Shown here piece after piece: positions 30,420 through 39,030 of a stretch of 50,970 bases of DNA. The stretch comes from an uncultured Coriobacteriaceae bacterium (GTDB taxonomy: Bacteria > Actinomycetota > Coriobacteriia > Coriobacteriales > Coriobacteriaceae): positions 1 to 50,970 of the forward strand of contig CALUOB010000004.1 in the NCBI GenBank assembly GCA_944322175.1, read 5' to 3'. Every line of letters starts with the position of its first letter. Positions within the stretch are counted from its first letter, which is position 1. The notes beneath the pieces were generated by a model. It did no database searches. It saw only the letters and a list, made by a program, of their open reading frames with translations, and had not been told where the DNA came from. The translations under genes and the position numbers were made by a program.

Positions 30420-32117
30420 CTACGATCTCAGCTGAATCTTGGTTCGCAGGTGCTGGCACTCCTCGCGCACCGCCGGATCGGCTTCGAGGCGCCGCTCGAT
30501 AACCTTGACGCTCGAGAGCACCGTCGAGTGGTCGCGCCCGCCGAACGCCGCGCCGATGGCGTTGAGCGACATGGAACAAAGCTCGTAGGTGAGGTAGATG
30601 GCCATATGGCGCGCGGTGGCGATGTTGCTCGTGCGCTTGCGGCCGACCATCTCCTTGTGCGGCACCTGGTAGAACTCTTCCACGACCGTCTGCACGGTTC
30701 CGACGCGGATTACCTTGGCGGCGGTGTCGAAGTACTGGTTGGCGATGGTCTGGATGTCCTCGTTGGTGAGCTCTTTGCCGGCCAGCTCTTTCTCGCGCGC
30801 GTCGTTGGCGCAGCGTTCGCAGAAGCTCTCGAGCTCACGGATGTTGTTGCCCGAGATCTCGGCCATGAAGCTGAGCTGGTCCTCGGTGAGCGTGCCCGAG
30901 TCCATCTGGAGCGCCTGGAGAAGGTCGGGGTCGACGTTGGCGTACTGCGAGACGTCCTTGGCCTTGATCATGTTCTCGTAGTAGTGCTTGAGAATCGCGA
31001 GCTTTGTCTCGTAGCCGGGCTCTGACACGAGGCAGAGCATGCCGGAGTTAAAGCGGCTCGTGAGGCGCTCGTCCATAGCGAGCTCCTTGGGAGCGCGATC
31101 GGACGCGATAGCGATGCCCTTGCCCTTGCGGATGAACTCGTCGACAAGCTGGAAGAACTGCTCGATGGTCGACTGCTTGCCGAGGATGTTCTGAATATCG
31201 TCGATGATGAGCACATCGGCGTCGTGGTACTCGCGCAGCACACCCTTGCCGCTGTCGTGTTTGAGGTCGGCGAGGTCGCGCATGTAGTCATCGATGTAGG
31301 CCTGGGAGTTGGCGTACTTGACCCTGAGGTCGGGACGGCACTTGGCGAGCTCGTTTTTGATGGCGAGCAGAAGGTGGGTCTTGCCGAGGCCGCTGTGGCC
31401 GTAGATGAAGAGCGCGCGAGCGCCCGCGCCTTCTTCGGCGAGCGCTGTGAAGCGGATCGCGCTCTGGTACGCGAGTTTGTTCTCGGAGCCCAGGATGAAG
31501 TTCGTGAACGTGAATTTGGAGTTGATGCCCACGGCGGGCGCGGGCTCTGCCGCCGACTCCGCCGGTGCGCTGCCGGCGCTTGCGGCATGCTCGTCTGCGC
31601 TCGGTGCCGCCGCGCCGGTCATCTGCGCCATGAGACGGGCGAAGTCGGCGGGGGAGACCGCGTTGCGCACGGTCGATCCGGCTGGCGCAACAGGTGTCGT
31701 CTCTGCGGCGGCAGGGGCCTGCGCGACCGGGGCGGATGCCGCGGCCCCTGTGGGCTCACTCGCTGCGGGAGCGCTCTTCTCTGCGCGCGGCGGCGCTGCT
31801 TGCGCAGTCGGGGGCTGCGGCGCGGGCGCGCTCGCGGCTGCCTGCGCGCGCGGAGCCGCTCCGGCTTCCTGCTCGGGAGGGCGAACCTCGAGGCTGAGCG
31901 GGACAAACGCGATCTCCTCGAGGTAGGGCTCGATAACCGCGCGCTGCTTGTCGAGGTAGGCTACGGCAAAGCGCGACGGCGCCGCTATGACGAGGGAGCT
32001 TTCGGTGAGGTCGAGCGCACGGCATTGCGCGAGCATGCTCACGAGGCGCTGGTCGCGTCCGTCCCGCTCGCAGAACGAGCGCGTGTCGTCGAGAAGTATC
32101 TGGGCTTCGCTGTCCAT
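30420..32117 (-). CDS. dnaA: chromosomal replication initiator protein DnaA
   Basis: A protein of 565 residues. Domain I is at about 1-85. A long Ala/Pro/Gln/Glu-rich domain II runs to about 205. The AAA+ domain has Walker A GHSGLGKT at 240-247, Walker B VLIIDDIQNI and the sensor region. The C-terminal DNA-binding domain has GAAFGGRDHSTVLSSV, the DnaA signature. It binds DnaA boxes and opens the origin. The long linker makes it larger than the 450-residue norm but is common in actinobacteria. No stop or frameshift is seen. Confidence 0.98.
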   Translation of the reverse strand: MDSEAQILLDDTRSFCERDGRDQRLVSMLAQCRALDLTESSLVIAAPSRFAVAYLDKQRAVIEPYLEEIAFVPLSLEVRPPEQEAGAAPRAQAAASAPAPQPPTAQAAPPRAEKSAPAASEPTGAAASAPVAQAPAAAETTPVAPAGSTVRNAVSPADFARLMAQMTGAAAPSADEHAASAGSAPAESAAEPAPAVGINSKFTFTNFILGSENKLAYQSAIRFTALAEEGAGARALFIYGHSGLGKTHLLLAIKNELAKCRPDLRVKYANSQAYIDDYMRDLADLKHDSGKGVLREYHDADVLIIDDIQNILGKQSTIEQFFQLVDEFIRKGKGIAIASDRAPKELAMDERLTSRFNSGMLCLVSEPGYETKLAILKHYYENMIKAKDVSQYANVDPDLLQALQMDSGTLTEDQLSFMAEISGNNIRELESFCERCANDAREKELAGKELTNEDIQTIANQYFDTAAKVIRVGTVQTVVEEFYQVPHKEMVGRKRTSNIATARHMAIYLTYELCSMSLNAIGAAFGGRDHSTVLSSVKVIERRLEADPAVREECQHLRTKIQLRS

Positions 32118-32174
32118 GGCAACCTGCTTGGTCGTGTGGGGCTAGGTATATATGCGCTGCGGCGGTAGCGTGCG

Positions 32175-33344
32175 CTAGCGCGCAGCGTACGTTTTGCCGA
32201 GTTCGGTGAGGAAGTGCTTCTGGCCTCGCTTGATGACGAGTCCCGTCTCTGCCAGTGTAGCAAGCTCGCGGGACCACGTGGGATTGGAGGAGCCGAACGC
32301 GCGCGCCAACTCGGTGGGCCCGCATGACCCGTGTTCAAGCAGAAAACCAAGAGCTAGATGCCCTCGTTCCGAAATGAATGGGGCTGCTTCGCTCTGCGCC
32401 GCCATTGCCGTTTCCGCAGGTTGCGGAGGTGTGGAAAACATCTGCGGCGCTTGTGGATAACTCTGAGGAAATCCATATCCCTGCGGCTGTTGCCAGGCGT
32501 TTGGCGTCGCCTGCGCCTGCGTCCCCGGCCACGGGGCTGGGTAAGGCTGGTAGGCCGGCGCGCCCCATGGGGATCCGTAGCCTGCGCCTGCGGGTATCGG
32601 TCCTGCTCCCGGCGCCGCGCCGGCGTAGCGCGGGTCGCCCTGAGGTGCTCCGGGCGCCGCGGCGGCGGGAGGCTGGCCGTACCCCGCGAGCCGCGTCTGG
32701 TCGAGCGTCACGGTTACCACGGTTCCGCGGTTCATGTTGTCCTCGATAACGAGCTTGCCGCCCGCCATTTCGAGGTACTGCTGAACGGTCGGAAAGCCCG
32801 ACCCCACGCCGCGGATATAGCGTTTCATATGCTCGTCTGCGCTGGTCATGCCTGCTTCGAGCGCGAGGTCCTTGTTGGCGATGCCCGGACCCTGGTCGGC
32901 GAAGCGGATGGTGTTGCCGCCGTCGAGGATCGAAACCGTGGGCTCTATAAAGTACGCGTGGATGAAGTTCTCGACGATCTCGCGTATGACCATGAAGGGG
33001 ATGGAGCCGCCTTGCTCCTTCACACAGGCGTTGACCGTGTTGGTGATCTCCTCGAGGTAGGAGCGAATGTCTTTGGGCTCAACCACGATGACGCGCGGCG
33101 TCGAGAGCAGGTCGTCGTAGATGGCTATGCGCGCCGGGTAGCGCACGAGCTCGGCGCCGCCCTCTGCCCCGTGCCGCTCCGACTCGTTTTGCGCGGCCAC
33201 CGCTTCGTATGCGGCTGCCTCGGCGCCTGCCTGCGCGCGCTGCGCCTCGGCGAAGGGGCTTTTTTGCGCCGCCGTGATGTGCCTGTTGGTGGCAACGTCC
33301 TCGCCTGAATCGACGAAGGGGTAGAACGAATCCGCCATAGCCAT
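32175..33344 (-). CDS. GHKL ATPase domain protein with C-terminal winged helix, next to dnaA
   Basis: A protein of 389 residues from ATG 33344; the exact start is uncertain, as an in-frame ATG at 33440 precedes it and the ribosome site is weak. Residues about 85-215 fit a GHKL fold of the SpoIIAB/histidine-kinase type: EIVENFIHA (N box), FADQGPGI (G1) and GVGSGFPTV (G2). A Pro/Gln/Ala/Tyr-rich linker of about 110 residues follows. The last 60 residues look like a winged helix (FLLEHGSCGPTELARAFG). No His-phosphorylation domain is seen, so it is not a classical sensor kinase. It lies just upstream of dnaA on the same strand. Function is unknown. Confidence 0.75.
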   Translation of the reverse strand: MAMADSFYPFVDSGEDVATNRHITAAQKSPFAEAQRAQAGAEAAAYEAVAAQNESERHGAEGGAELVRYPARIAIYDDLLSTPRVIVVEPKDIRSYLEEITNTVNACVKEQGGSIPFMVIREIVENFIHAYFIEPTVSILDGGNTIRFADQGPGIANKDLALEAGMTSADEHMKRYIRGVGSGFPTVQQYLEMAGGKLVIEDNMNRGTVVTVTLDQTRLAGYGQPPAAAAPGAPQGDPRYAGAAPGAGPIPAGAGYGSPWGAPAYQPYPAPWPGTQAQATPNAWQQPQGYGFPQSYPQAPQMFSTPPQPAETAMAAQSEAAPFISERGHLALGFLLEHGSCGPTELARAFGSSNPTWSRELATLAETGLVIKRGQKHFLTELGKTYAAR

Positions 33345-33422
33345 GCCCGTTTCATGCTCGTTACTACGTTTGACCTGCGATTTTACGACTGTTTCACGCG
33401 CTTCCAACAACTTTTCAAAACA

Positions 33423-33484
33423 TGTTGAAAACTGAAGCAACTTCGTGAAAAGTTATCAACAATTCCAACAGGAGCTGTTGAAAA
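33423..33484. promoter_or_regulatory. second cluster of DnaA-box-like sites, between the ATPase gene and rpmH
   Basis: TGTTGAAAA (33423-33431 and 33476-33484) and TTATCAACA (33453-33461), one mismatch from TTATCCACA. The surrounding 33360-33600 stretch is AT-rich for this genome. The rpmH-dnaA gap is a classical origin position. Confidence 0.5.
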
Positions 33485-33555
33485 GTCGGCGAAATATCGT
33501 GAAAGAAATTTTAGCATCTTCCGAGGTGTTTGCCCTGTGTGTTTTGCGCTCGTCA

Positions 33556-33585
33556 TTGACATGAGCTGGAGTTATTCTCTACAAT
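33556..33585 (+). promoter_or_regulatory. promoter of rpmH-rnpA-yidD-yidC
   Basis: TTGACA (33556-33561), an 18-base spacer and TACAAT (33580-33585), about 60 bases before rpmH. Confidence 0.75.
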
Positions 33586-33644
33586 TCTGGAGCTTAAGCT
33601 GCCATAAGCATAGGCACTTGAAACGCAACAGGAGGAAATGAGAC

Positions 33645-33779
33645 ATGAAGCGTACGTATCAGCCTAACAAGCGCAAGCGCGCCAAGACCCACGGCTTCCG
33701 CGCCCGCATGGCCACCAAGGGCGGCCGTGCTGTTCTGGCCCGTCGTCGTGCCAAGGGTCGCAAGCGTCTCTGCGTGTAG
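33645..33779 (+). CDS. rpmH: 50S ribosomal protein L34
   Basis: A protein of 44 residues starting [20 protein letters not shown], the L34 pattern, with [10 protein letters not shown] near the end. It is very basic. The strong site GGAGG lies 9 bases before the ATG at 33645. It heads the rpmH-rnpA-yidD-yidC-jag order common beside dnaA. Confidence 0.97.
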   Translation: MKRTYQPNKRKRAKTHGFRARMATKGGRAVLARRRAKGRKRLCV

Positions 33780-33803
33780 CAAAGCGGGCATATCTCATCT
33801 TAT

Positions 33804-34151
33804 ATGAATACCATCAAGTCCAAGCAAGACTTCGAGCGTGTGTTCACTCATGGGAAACGCTACAACCATCCGCTTATTCGCATGATCATCTGCGATGCAT
33901 CCGACAAAGGCGACCCCGGACGGGTCGCCTTTGTCGCAGCTAAGCGGCTTGGGTGCGCCGTTGTGCGCAACCGCTCAAAGCGCGTTCTGCGTGCTACGGC
34001 TCAAGCCTGTGCGCTCCCGGTGGTCGGCAAAGACCTTATCCTGTTCGCCACCCCGCGCACGCGCGTTTCTCGCCCAGACGAGATGTGCCGGGCCCTGCGC
34101 TCCCTCATGAAGCGCGCCGGGCTCACCATGGAGGAGGCGCCGCGTGGTTAA
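33804..34151 (+). CDS. rnpA: ribonuclease P protein component
   Basis: A protein of 115 residues. [20 protein letters not shown] and the RNA-binding core [20 protein letters not shown] (RNR motif) are characteristic. It assists the RNase P RNA in trimming tRNA 5' ends. It follows rpmH by 24 bases and overlaps yidD by 8. Confidence 0.96.
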   Translation: MNTIKSKQDFERVFTHGKRYNHPLIRMIICDASDKGDPGRVAFVAAKRLGCAVVRNRSKRVLRATAQACALPVVGKDLILFATPRTRVSRPDEMCRALRSLMKRAGLTMEEAPRG

Positions 34152-34356
34152 GCGCGCTGCACTGGCGTTGATCCGCCTGTACCAGCGCCGTCTTTCGCCG
34201 TTGCTGCCTGACTCGTGTATCTACATCCCCACGTGTTCCCAATACTGTCTCGAGGCAATCGAGAAGTACGGTGTTCTCCGAGGGTCCTGGCTGGGGTTGA
34301 AGCGCATCGTAAGGTGCCATCCGCTGCATGCGGGTGGCTACGACCCGGTACCGTAG
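34144..34356 (+). CDS. yidD: membrane protein insertion efficiency factor YidD
   Basis: A protein of 70 residues. [33 protein letters not shown] and [14 protein letters not shown] are the conserved YidD segments with the Cys residues. It starts with GTG inside the end of rnpA, with GGAGG ahead. It works with YidC in membrane protein insertion. Confidence 0.96.
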   Translation: MVKRAALALIRLYQRRLSPLLPDSCIYIPTCSQYCLEAIEKYGVLRGSWLGLKRIVRCHPLHAGGYDPVP

Positions 34357-34382
34357 AGCACGGTGCCATCGGAGGAAATCTC

Positions 34383-35144
34383 ATGTGGGATTGGCTCGTT
34401 GACATTATCTTCGCGGTGCTTCAGTTCATTCAGAGCATCGCGATTGACTGGGGTCTCTCGATCATCATCCTGGTCCTCATCATCCGTCTCATCCTGACCC
34501 CGCTGCAGACGCGCGCTACCAAGTCTACGGCGCGCATGCAGGTGCTCCAGCCCAAGCTGCAGGAGCTGCAGGACAAGTACGCTGACGATCCTCAGCGCCT
34601 GAACGAAGAGATGATGAAGTTCCAGGCCGAGAACAAGTTCAACCCGCTGGGCGGGTGCCTGCCGCTGCTCATCCAGATGCCGGTCTTCTTCGCGCTCTTC
34701 ACGGTGCTGCGCGACCGCATTCCCGACGGCGGCTCGTTCTACAACATCATCCCGAACCTCGCGGGCACGCCCGGCGGTTCGTTTGCGAGCGGTGACATTG
34801 TGGCGGCCCTGCCGTACCTCATCATCCTTGCGCTCTTCGGCGTTCTTACGCTCATCCCGACGCTTTTGACCTCGCGTAACCAGACGGGTGCTCAGGCGTC
34901 GAGCATGAAGACCACTGCCATCTTCATGGCCGTCTTCATGGTTGTGATCGGCTGGAGCCTGCCTGCCGGCGTGCTTCTGTACTACGACACGTCGAGCGCG
35001 TGGGCGGTCATCCAGCAGGTGTTCATCACCAAGCGCGTGATGGAGCAGGCCAAGGCAGAGGAAGAGGCTCGCCTGGCTTCGGCACCTGTTGAGGTGGACG
35101 TGGTGCGCCGCGAGCGCAAAGCGCGCCCGCACAAGAAGCACTAA
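34383..35144 (+). CDS. yidC: YidC/Oxa1 family membrane protein insertase
   Basis: A protein of 253 residues starting MWDWLVDIIFAVLQF. It has the Gram-positive form: five membrane spans, the groove arginine in LIIRLILTPLQ, the cytoplasmic hairpin (KLQELQDKYADDPQRL), and PLGGCLPLLIQMPVFFALF. The C-terminal tail is basic. No lipobox is seen. GGAGGAAATC lies before ATG 34383; an upstream frame from 34215 overlaps yidD and is unlikely. Confidence 0.95.
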   Translation: MWDWLVDIIFAVLQFIQSIAIDWGLSIIILVLIIRLILTPLQTRATKSTARMQVLQPKLQELQDKYADDPQRLNEEMMKFQAENKFNPLGGCLPLLIQMPVFFALFTVLRDRIPDGGSFYNIIPNLAGTPGGSFASGDIVAALPYLIILALFGVLTLIPTLLTSRNQTGAQASSMKTTAIFMAVFMVVIGWSLPAGVLLYYDTSSAWAVIQQVFITKRVMEQAKAEEEARLASAPVEVDVVRRERKARPHKKH

Positions 35145-35147
35145 GCG

Positions 35148-35174
35148 GAGCGCGCCGTATAGGCGCGCTCTTTT
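35148..35174 (+). terminator. terminator after yidC
   Basis: A 9 bp perfect stem (GAGCGCGCC with GGCGCGCTC, 35148-35170) followed by TTTT. jag lies just beyond, so it may have its own promoter or depend on read-through. Confidence 0.75.
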
Positions 35175-35176
35175 AA

Positions 35177-35196
35177 TTAGTAAGGCACCTTACTAA
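35177..35196. promoter_or_regulatory. 20 bp palindrome abutting the jag ribosome site
   Basis: TTAGTAAGG, two bases, then CCTTACTAA: a perfect 9 bp inverted repeat ending at the first bases of AAAGGAG. It could be an operator or an RNA hairpin that hides the ribosome site. A shorter related palindrome is at 17492-17505. Confidence 0.4.
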
Positions 35197-35206
35197 AGGA
35201 GTTTCC

Positions 35207-35824
35207 ATGGATGATGTTGTAGAGATCGACGTCGACGCTCTTGAGCAGGCGGCTTCTGAGGCCGATGCTGTCGCGGACGATGTCCTGGAAGGTTACACCG
35301 GCGACTACCCTGAACTTGCCGCGCACGTAAAGTCCGGCGAGCCTCTGACCGACGCCGAGCTCGATCTGGTTGCCGACATCGCGATCGACGTCCTGCGCAC
35401 CATCCTCTCCCACTTTGGTGCCGACAAGTGCTCGATCGACGAGTACGATGGCGATGACGGCGAGCTGATCCTCGATGTGTCCGGCGGTGACCTGGCGGTG
35501 CTCATCGGCCGTCACGGCCGTACGCTTGACGCGCTGCAGACGCTCGTTTCGCTGATGGTCAGCCGCAAGCTGGGTTTCCGCTTCCCGCTGGTGGTAGACG
35601 TTGAGGGCTACAAGAGCCGTCGCAAGAGCAAGCTCGCCGGTATGGCGCGCAATGCGGCGAAGCGTGCGCTGCGCACCGGCGGTTCGGTCAAGCTCCCTCC
35701 GATGAACGCCTACGAGCGTCGTCTCGTGCACCTTGCACTCCGTGATTACGACGATGTGGTAACGCATTCCGAAGGTGTCGACCCCGACCGCTTCGTGGTT
35801 GTGGTTCCTGTTGAGATCGACTAA
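35207..35824 (+). CDS. jag: Jag/KhpB family RNA-binding protein (KH and R3H domains)
   Basis: A protein of 205 residues. An acidic N-terminal helix is followed by a type II KH domain (LAVLIGRHGRTLDALQTLVS, with the GxxG-like loop) and an R3H domain (LPPMNAYERRLVHLAL, with the Arg-x3-His pattern). Jag proteins bind RNA and affect cell division and wall synthesis. Location after yidC is standard. It is shorter than Bacillus Jag, lacking the Jag-N domain. Confidence 0.93.
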   Translation: MDDVVEIDVDALEQAASEADAVADDVLEGYTGDYPELAAHVKSGEPLTDAELDLVADIAIDVLRTILSHFGADKCSIDEYDGDDGELILDVSGGDLAVLIGRHGRTLDALQTLVSLMVSRKLGFRFPLVVDVEGYKSRRKSKLAGMARNAAKRALRTGGSVKLPPMNAYERRLVHLALRDYDDVVTHSEGVDPDRFVVVVPVEID

Positions 35825-35846
35825 GCATTTCTCATACAAAGTGTTG

Positions 35847-35870
35847 AAGGGGTCTTCGGACCCCTTTTTT
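35847..35870 (+). terminator. terminator after jag
   Basis: GGGGTC, a TTCG tetraloop, GACCCC, then TTTTTT: a textbook hairpin. Confidence 0.92.
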
Positions 35871-36135
35871 GTGCGCTTTGCGACTCAAGTTCTTGTGACG
35901 TGAGTCTGAGTCGCCGTTTTTGCGTTGCGCTTGTCTGTTTGGGGAATCCTTGTCTTATATATATGATGCACGAAGGCGTCCTTCGTTATGAGGCTCTCTG
36001 CGCTCCCGCTCTCTGACGCTCTTCGTTATACTGAAGTTTGTGTCAGAAGTCATGGCCTCTGCTGAGCGGTTGCGTGCTGAATCGTACAGCGGGGCTGCTG
36101 CGGATCGTGCTGACGGTTGTGAAACGGAGCTATAA

Positions 36136-36852
36136 ATGGAGCAAAAAGAAACCACTCAGCGTTTGTTGTCTTTAGCCGACGAGATGGGGCTCAGCGTTTC
36201 TCGCGATCAAGCGGAGCGTTTGCTCGAGCATCTCGACATGGTGATCGATGCGAACGAGCGTATCAATCTCACGCGCATCACGTCTCCGGAGGACGCGTTG
36301 ATCCTTCACGTGGTCGATTCTCTTTTGCTGCTTCCGTATCTCAAGCGCTCGTCCGGCTTCTTCCTCGATATGGGCACCGGAGCCGGTTTCCCCGGTATTC
36401 CTCTTGCCATCTGCTCCGGACGCCGCGGCGTACTTCTCGATTCCACAGGCAAGAAGATTCACGAAGTCACGGGTTTCGTTAAGCAGCTCGGCCTGACAGG
36501 CATCTCGACGGTGTGCGACCGCGTGGAGGCCTATGCTCAGCTGCATGGCAAGGAGTTTGGTTTTGTCACGGCGCGCGCCGTTGCGAGTCTGCCGACGCTT
36601 GTTGAGTACGCTTCTCCGCTTCTTTCGTTTGACGGCGTCCTTGCCGTTTCGAAGGGCAATCCTGACGAAGAGGAGATTGCTTCCGGCGACGCCGCTGCCA
36701 AGATCTGTGGTATGCGTAGGATCTCGTTTGACGAGTACGATCTGCCTGACGACAAAGGTCATCGTACGATCATCTGCTATCAGCGCAGTAGCCACCCAAA
36801 GATCAAGTTGCCGCGTCCTATCGGTAAGGCAAAGCGCGATCCGCTTGCGTAG
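36136..36852 (+). CDS. rsmG: 16S rRNA (guanine-N7)-methyltransferase RsmG
   Basis: A protein of 238 residues. The N-terminal helix is followed by NLTRITSPEDALILHVVDSL, the glycine-rich SAM site LDMGTGAGFPGIPLAI, and VTARAVASLPTLVEYA. It methylates G527 of 16S rRNA. GGAG lies five bases before the ATG. It precedes parA, the usual order. Confidence 0.96.
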   Translation: MEQKETTQRLLSLADEMGLSVSRDQAERLLEHLDMVIDANERINLTRITSPEDALILHVVDSLLLLPYLKRSSGFFLDMGTGAGFPGIPLAICSGRRGVLLDSTGKKIHEVTGFVKQLGLTGISTVCDRVEAYAQLHGKEFGFVTARAVASLPTLVEYASPLLSFDGVLAVSKGNPDEEEIASGDAAAKICGMRRISFDEYDLPDDKGHRTIICYQRSSHPKIKLPRPIGKAKRDPLA

Positions 36853-36883
36853 CGCTGTTTGAGTTGTTTGCCGTGCGGGCCTA

Positions 36884-36899
36884 TGTTTCACGTGAAACA
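36884..36899. promoter_or_regulatory. parS site 1
   Basis: A perfect 16 bp palindrome TGTTTCACGTGAAACA, the bacterial ParB binding consensus, between rsmG and parA. Confidence 0.95.
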
Positions 36900-37009
36900 T
36901 AGGCCCGCGGCATTACGGGCTGATGGTTCCGTTCGTGTCCGCACGGTACTATAGAATGACGCTACGGTTCACCGTCGTCTCTGACGGTGGCGTCGTTGCT
37001 CGATGACGT

Positions 37010-37025
37010 TGTTTCACGTGAAACA
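37010..37025. promoter_or_regulatory. parS site 2
   Basis: A second perfect TGTTTCACGTGAAACA, 111 bp beyond site 1 centre to centre plus a few bases, and 8 bases before the parA ribosome site. ParB bound here could repress parA-parB. Confidence 0.95.
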
Positions 37026-37046
37026 TCGCAGTAAGGAGAAGTTGCA

Positions 37047-37847
37047 GTGGGATACAAGGATGTGCCGCGCTCTAAGGCCAAGAAGGAATCTCAGATCATT
37101 GCGATTCTGAACCAGAAGGGTGGCGTTGGTAAGTCGACAACGGCGGTGAATCTTGCAGCAGCTCTTGGCGAGTACAACAAGAAGGTTCTTGTTGTTGACT
37201 TTGATCCTCAGGGCAACACAACGAGCGGGTTCGGTATCGAGAAAGAGGGGCTCGAGGCGTGCGTCTACGATGCGCTGCTTCGCAGCGTACCGATCGAGAA
37301 CCTTGTGATGGAGACGCCGTGTAAGAAGGTGTTTCTGGTGCCTTCGACTATCCAGCTTGCTGGCGCCGAGGTTGAGCTGGTGTCGGTGATGGCGCGCGAG
37401 ATGCGACTGAGAGACATCATCGTGGGTCTTAAGGATGATTTCGACTACGTGTTTATCGATTGCCCGCCTTCGCTTGGCTTGTTGACGGTCAATGCTCTGA
37501 CGGCAGCAGACAGCGTGTTGATCCCGATACAGTGCGAGTACTATGCGCTCGAGGGCGTGACCAAGCTCCTTGAGTCGATGAAGATGGTCAAAGACCGCCT
37601 CAACAGGCATCTTGAGACGTTCGGCGTACTGCTCACCATGTACGACTCCCGTACGACGCTTTCGAACCAAGTGGTCGACGAGGTTCGCAACTACTTTGGC
37701 AAGAAGGTCTTCCAGGCGGTCATTCCTCGGTCGGTGAAGGTGTCCGAAGCGCCGTCGTTTGGCCTGCCGGTGGTTAAGTACGCACCTAACAACAAGGGGT
37801 CGCGCGCGTATATGCAGCTTGCACGGGAGGTGATACGTCGTGGCTAG
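37047..37847 (+). CDS. parA: chromosome-partitioning ATPase ParA/Soj
   Basis: A protein of 266 residues, a GTG start with AAGGAG ahead. The deviant Walker A KGGVGKST is near residues 25-32, DFDPQGNTTSG and VFIDCPPSLGLL follow. It partitions the origin region by ATP-driven binding to the nucleoid, with ParB and parS. It overlaps parB by 8 bases. Confidence 0.97.
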   Translation: MGYKDVPRSKAKKESQIIAILNQKGGVGKSTTAVNLAAALGEYNKKVLVVDFDPQGNTTSGFGIEKEGLEACVYDALLRSVPIENLVMETPCKKVFLVPSTIQLAGAEVELVSVMAREMRLRDIIVGLKDDFDYVFIDCPPSLGLLTVNALTAADSVLIPIQCEYYALEGVTKLLESMKMVKDRLNRHLETFGVLLTMYDSRTTLSNQVVDEVRNYFGKKVFQAVIPRSVKVSEAPSFGLPVVKYAPNNKGSRAYMQLAREVIRRG

Positions 37848-38718
37848 CAGAAGAGGTGGTCTTGGACGAGGCCTTGGATCGCTTATCAGCGAGGCGCAGT
37901 CCGAGTCCGGCTACACAAGTCCTGACACTACGGTTTCGTTGAACGACATCGTTCCTAACCCTAATCAGCCGCGTGTTCATTTTGACGACGAGCTTCTCGA
38001 CGAGCTTGCCGAGTCGATCAAGGCTCACGGGGTGCTTCAGCCGTTGCTGGTGCGAAAGCACGACGGCAAGTACGAGATCATTGCAGGCGAGCGCCGTTAT
38101 CAGGCGTCTTTGCGCGCCGGCCTCAAAGAAGTCCCCGTAATTGTCCGCGCGGTCGACGACCGGGAGATGCTCGAGCTTGCGCTGATCGAAAACCTGCAGC
38201 GATCCGACCTCAACCCTATCGAGGAGGCAAAGGGATATCGACAGCTTATCGAGGCAAATGGGCTTACACAGGATGCTCTTGCAAAAGCGGTCTCCAAGTC
38301 CCGATCGGCAATTGCGAACGCCCTGAGACTGCTCGATTTGCCTGATGCAGTGCAGGATATGCTGTTTGAAGGAAAGATATCGGCTGGTCATGCGCGTGCC
38401 ATACTGTCTGTTCCTGACGACGAGGCTCGCGTTAAGCTTGCGGAGCGCGTTGTTGCGGAAGGTTTGTCAGTGCGCGCGACTGAGCGTCTTGCTCCGTTGT
38501 TTTCAGTCGGAGAAGAGCCTCGTCCGGCGCGAACGGTTGCCCCGCAGTCGTATAAACGCGCCGCGCGCGCCCTTCGCCGATACTTTGATGTTCCCGTGCG
38601 CGTAAAGTCGCTGCGTGGAAAGAATAAGATCGAGATCGAGTTCACAGATGAAGAAGATCTGGGCAGGCTGATTCAGATGATGACAAGCGGTCGAGAGGAG
38701 ACTCATGAGCATGAATAA
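37840..38718 (+). CDS. parB: chromosome-partitioning protein ParB/Spo0J
   Basis: A protein of 292 residues. The start GLGRGLGSLI is the ParA-interaction segment. The CTPase/ParB domain has NPNQPRVHFDDE, the conserved IIAGERRYQASLRAG and ENLQRSDLNPIEEA. The helix-turn-helix is LTQDALAKAVSKSRSAIANALRL. It loads at the parS sites close by. GGAGGTGA lies ahead of the GTG start. Confidence 0.97.
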   Translation: MASRRGGLGRGLGSLISEAQSESGYTSPDTTVSLNDIVPNPNQPRVHFDDELLDELAESIKAHGVLQPLLVRKHDGKYEIIAGERRYQASLRAGLKEVPVIVRAVDDREMLELALIENLQRSDLNPIEEAKGYRQLIEANGLTQDALAKAVSKSRSAIANALRLLDLPDAVQDMLFEGKISAGHARAILSVPDDEARVKLAERVVAEGLSVRATERLAPLFSVGEEPRPARTVAPQSYKRAARALRRYFDVPVRVKSLRGKNKIEIEFTDEEDLGRLIQMMTSGREETHEHE

Positions 38719-38971
38719 GATTGTTGCAATTGTTGCTGCTGCGGGTACCGCTGCTACCGTTGTGGCTGGCGCGATCGTCGGTTACAAGCTTGCGACAGAC
38801 GAGGTTCTGCGCAAGAAGATCGTGGGCAAGGCCAATGCGGCGTATCAGAGCTCCAAGGCCAAGGTATCTGGTATGTCGGAAGACGTTGTAGTTAGGACCG
38901 CGCAGCTTAAGCGCGACCCCAAGATCAACCAAGAATGGGTTGCCCAGCAGTGGGAGTACATCGGATACTAA
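38705..38971 (+). CDS. small membrane protein of unknown function, coupled to parB
   Basis: A protein of 88 residues. An N-terminal hydrophobic span (IVAIVAAAGTAATVVAGAIVG) is followed by a basic/helical part ending WVAQQWEYIGY. No family is recognised. It overlaps parB by 14 bases, with AGAGGAG before its ATG, so it is translated with parB. The terminator and a third parS-like site lie downstream. Confidence 0.7.
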   Translation: MSMNKIVAIVAAAGTAATVVAGAIVGYKLATDEVLRKKIVGKANAAYQSSKAKVSGMSEDVVVRTAQLKRDPKINQEWVAQQWEYIGY

Positions 38972-39030
38972 TATACGAACATATGTACGTATTGCTTCCT
39001 GAGTTGTAAGTACTCATGCGCAGCGAGAAG

